Source of the DNA: Sacculina carcini
Lineage: Eukaryota; Arthropoda; Thecostraca; Sacculinidae
Assembly: GCA_916048095.2 (NCBI GenBank)
Contig: OU696592.1
Span: 2,252,626 to 2,316,625 of the forward strand
Reading direction: 5' to 3'
Length of the DNA: 64,000 nucleotides
How positions within the stretch are numbered: position 1 is the first letter of the stretch; the number at the start of each line of letters is the position of its first letter. Positions 62,444 to 64,000 of the stretch are shown here, piece by piece. The notes beneath the pieces are model-generated. The model did no database searches. It had not been told where the DNA came from and saw only the letters and a program-made list of their open reading frames with translations. The position numbers and the translations under genes are program-made.

Positions 62444-62690
62444 GAGGAAGATAATCACTCCTAAGGCTGCAATAACAAAGCAAACTATTTGTGACACCTT
62501 CATACTTGTAGTGTATCAAACACACACACACACACGAGTGTAGCACTGGCCAACGCTCGCATCCACTTCTTTTACGAATGAAAGCTCATATCAAACCCAT
62601 CGTAGTACAGGGAAGAATGTGTGCATGTGAGCTTGCGTGTTTGCAGCTCTGTGTGTGTATGTACGTATATATACACATGTGTGTGTGTAC

Positions 62691-62700
<10 letters not shown>
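62444..62700. repeat. Inner inverted repeat, right arm
   Basis: Inverse of 62019-62285. The arms are separated by a loop of about 158 bp, so a single RNA or DNA strand could form a long hairpin. A (TA)n tract of about 50 nt follows at 62694-62744. Confidence 0.9.
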
Positions 62701-62748
<48 letters not shown>

Positions 62749-62884
62749 GAATGTGTGTGTGTATGTGTGGCATGCAATATGATGCAAAGTTAGCTGAGTG
62801 TGTGTGAGGAAGTCAAGAAATGAATGCGATGTTGCAATGAAATTATTCTAATGGAATGGAATGAAATTATTCAATGGAATTATT

Positions 62885-64000
62885 CCAATTTATACTAATT
62901 ATAATGTATTTTAATTAATACAGTATATCATTGTAAAACACTAGTGGTAAAAAGTGCAGTGCCCCTGATCCGCCCCCTTATATACCAACTGTTACATTCT
63001 CGTCCATATCTGGTGAAAACTGTCTTATAGTAGATTGCATTCTGTTCGTTCATGTTTGACAAGGTAAGTTTGAATATGACGAGCTATATTAGCTTAGATG
63101 ATCGAAATATGTTCATATGCACTTTTTAGAAATTATTCATAAGTGTTTTAGCTTTAATGCACTAAATTTGACTGCACACAGCGAAGCAGCTATGAGAATC
63201 GGCAGAGCTGTAGAGCACGGCCAATAAGACCAGATTTAACCCAAAATTCGGCCCCAGCATTTTCAAGGTGTACTTAATGGCCAGAACTATTTCAGGGTCG
63301 AAAATTCAGCTGCCAATCTTTTATCGATCCCAAAAAAACTTAACTTTGTTAATGGAGTTATACCACTATGTCAATATAGAACAAGCATGTGCAATATTTT
63401 GATGTAAAAAGTAGATTAACACGTAAATGATAGAAGGAATTTTTTCATCGTGCGTCTATGTGCAACAAAAAGAGTATTTGAAAAATACTACCGGATAAAA
63501 TTTAACAATTTTGGGTGGGCTCATTGGACCGTACTACTAAAAACCTGGTATTCCATGCCTAAAAATTGGCATAGACTTAATGGCTAGGTGGGCTTAATGA
63601 CCGGCATCTACGGTTTTATGTGAAAATTCTTCAAAACATGGCAGCCAATCAAAATCTCGCATATTTAGGGCGCTGTTCTTTTGATTAAATTATAGAAAAT
63701 CCAGTATATTTACTTCTTTTATTTGCTTCCAATATACGCATACATGTTGTCGAAATGCAAAATGTAATATATATTACAAATAAATATTATATAATATTAT
63801 AAATAAACTTGCACGTCAAAAATGTGCCGTTGTTTCCAGGGTGTTATGATTAGCTACCTAAAACGCTTCAGCTAGCATCAGCTATCATATATAGCATCTT
63901 AGCATCAGCTACCTAAAACTGCATGAAAACTTTGTGTGCGATAATTATTAAAAAAGTTATTAGGTTACCAAAAGTTACTTTTTCATCTTTAGGTTACTTT
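62885..64000. other. Unassigned AT-rich sequence
   Basis: I see no gene, recognisable element or tandem repeat. Near 63880-63930 there is a short doublet of TAGCATC and CAGCTACCTAAAAC. Confidence 0.5.

Larger units (their letters stand above)
60666..62884. mobile_element. Large fold-back (inverted-repeat) element with LINE insertion
   Basis: The outer left arm 60666 to about 60755 (AATAATTCCATTGAATAATT...) is the inverse of 62796-62884. 60866-60890 (AACTTTGCATCATATTGCATG) is the inverse of 62769-62793. The inner left arm 62019-62285 is the inverse of 62444-62700. In between are a 5'-truncated LINE (60922-62018) and an extra segment of about 105 bp (60758-60862) in the left arm. The central loop is 62286-62443. 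Without the LINE and the extra segment the element would be about 1 kb with arms of roughly 430 bp each. No transposase is encoded. Confidence 0.8.

Noticed and set aside
62019..62700. microRNA or tRNA gene
   Set aside because: The hairpin is hundreds of base pairs long with microsatellite content; it fits a transposon fold-back better than a processed RNA gene. No tRNA cloverleaf was found.

Overview
The window is repeat-dominated eukaryotic (metazoan) DNA. It holds a Penelope-like element, a Tx1/L1-type LINE, several CR1/L2-group LINE fragments, a Ty3/gypsy remnant, hAT elements and TA/CA/GACA-rich tandem DNA. I see no host protein-coding gene, no rRNA or tRNA gene and nothing bacterial. 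The AT-rich base composition and this element mix suggest an invertebrate with a large repeat-rich genome. The sequence alone does not let me name a species or phylum.

Layout. 1-5415: a head-to-tail array of one Penelope-like element (PLE). It has a 5'-truncated first copy fused to an inverted fragment of itself, a full-length second copy, and the start of a third. Both inter-copy junctions carry a hammerhead-ribozyme-like motif ending 4 nt before the start codon. 5416-25435 and 29941-49118: about 39 kb of a composite repeat. Its modules begin next to (TA)n with CTAGCATT and a recurring CCCGTCGTGCGG core, and end in a GACA or CA microsatellite followed by TA-rich DNA. Long modules are amplified in tandem, about 4.69 kb x3 at 5460-19368 and about 4.58 kb at 37104-46874, with very few differences between copies.

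Three LINEs interrupt or border this repeat block. An L2-like fragment lies at 19369-20515. A Tx1/L1-like element with an intact 1.1-kb-codon ORF2 lies at 25436-29940. A decayed CR1/L2-group copy lies at 49119-52690. The Tx1/L1-like element is flanked on both sides by the same 1.37-kb sequence, which starts and stops exactly at the element ends: either an exceptionally long target-site duplication or a duplication coupled to insertion.

52691-56592 is the 3' part of a gypsy-type retrotransposon on the minus strand (integrase remnant, polypurine tract, putative LTR). It is interrupted by a 1.6-kb hAT-like non-autonomous element with a perfect 8-bp target duplication. 57738-59905 is a nest of three hAT elements, the middle one carrying a broken ZBED5/FAM200-like transposase. 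60666-62884 is a large fold-back (inverted repeat) element whose left arm was invaded by a 5'-truncated LINE. The remaining stretches (56593-57737, 59906-60345, 60396-60665, 62885-64000) show no recognisable features.

Together these parts record repeated nested insertion. TA-rich module boundaries and older elements serve as landing sites for LINEs and hATs, and local tandem duplication multiplies the composite repeat. The strongest leads for something new are the ribozyme/start-codon arrangement in the PLE, the kilobase-scale flanking duplication of the LINE, the (TA)n/(GACA)n module family and the fold-back element.
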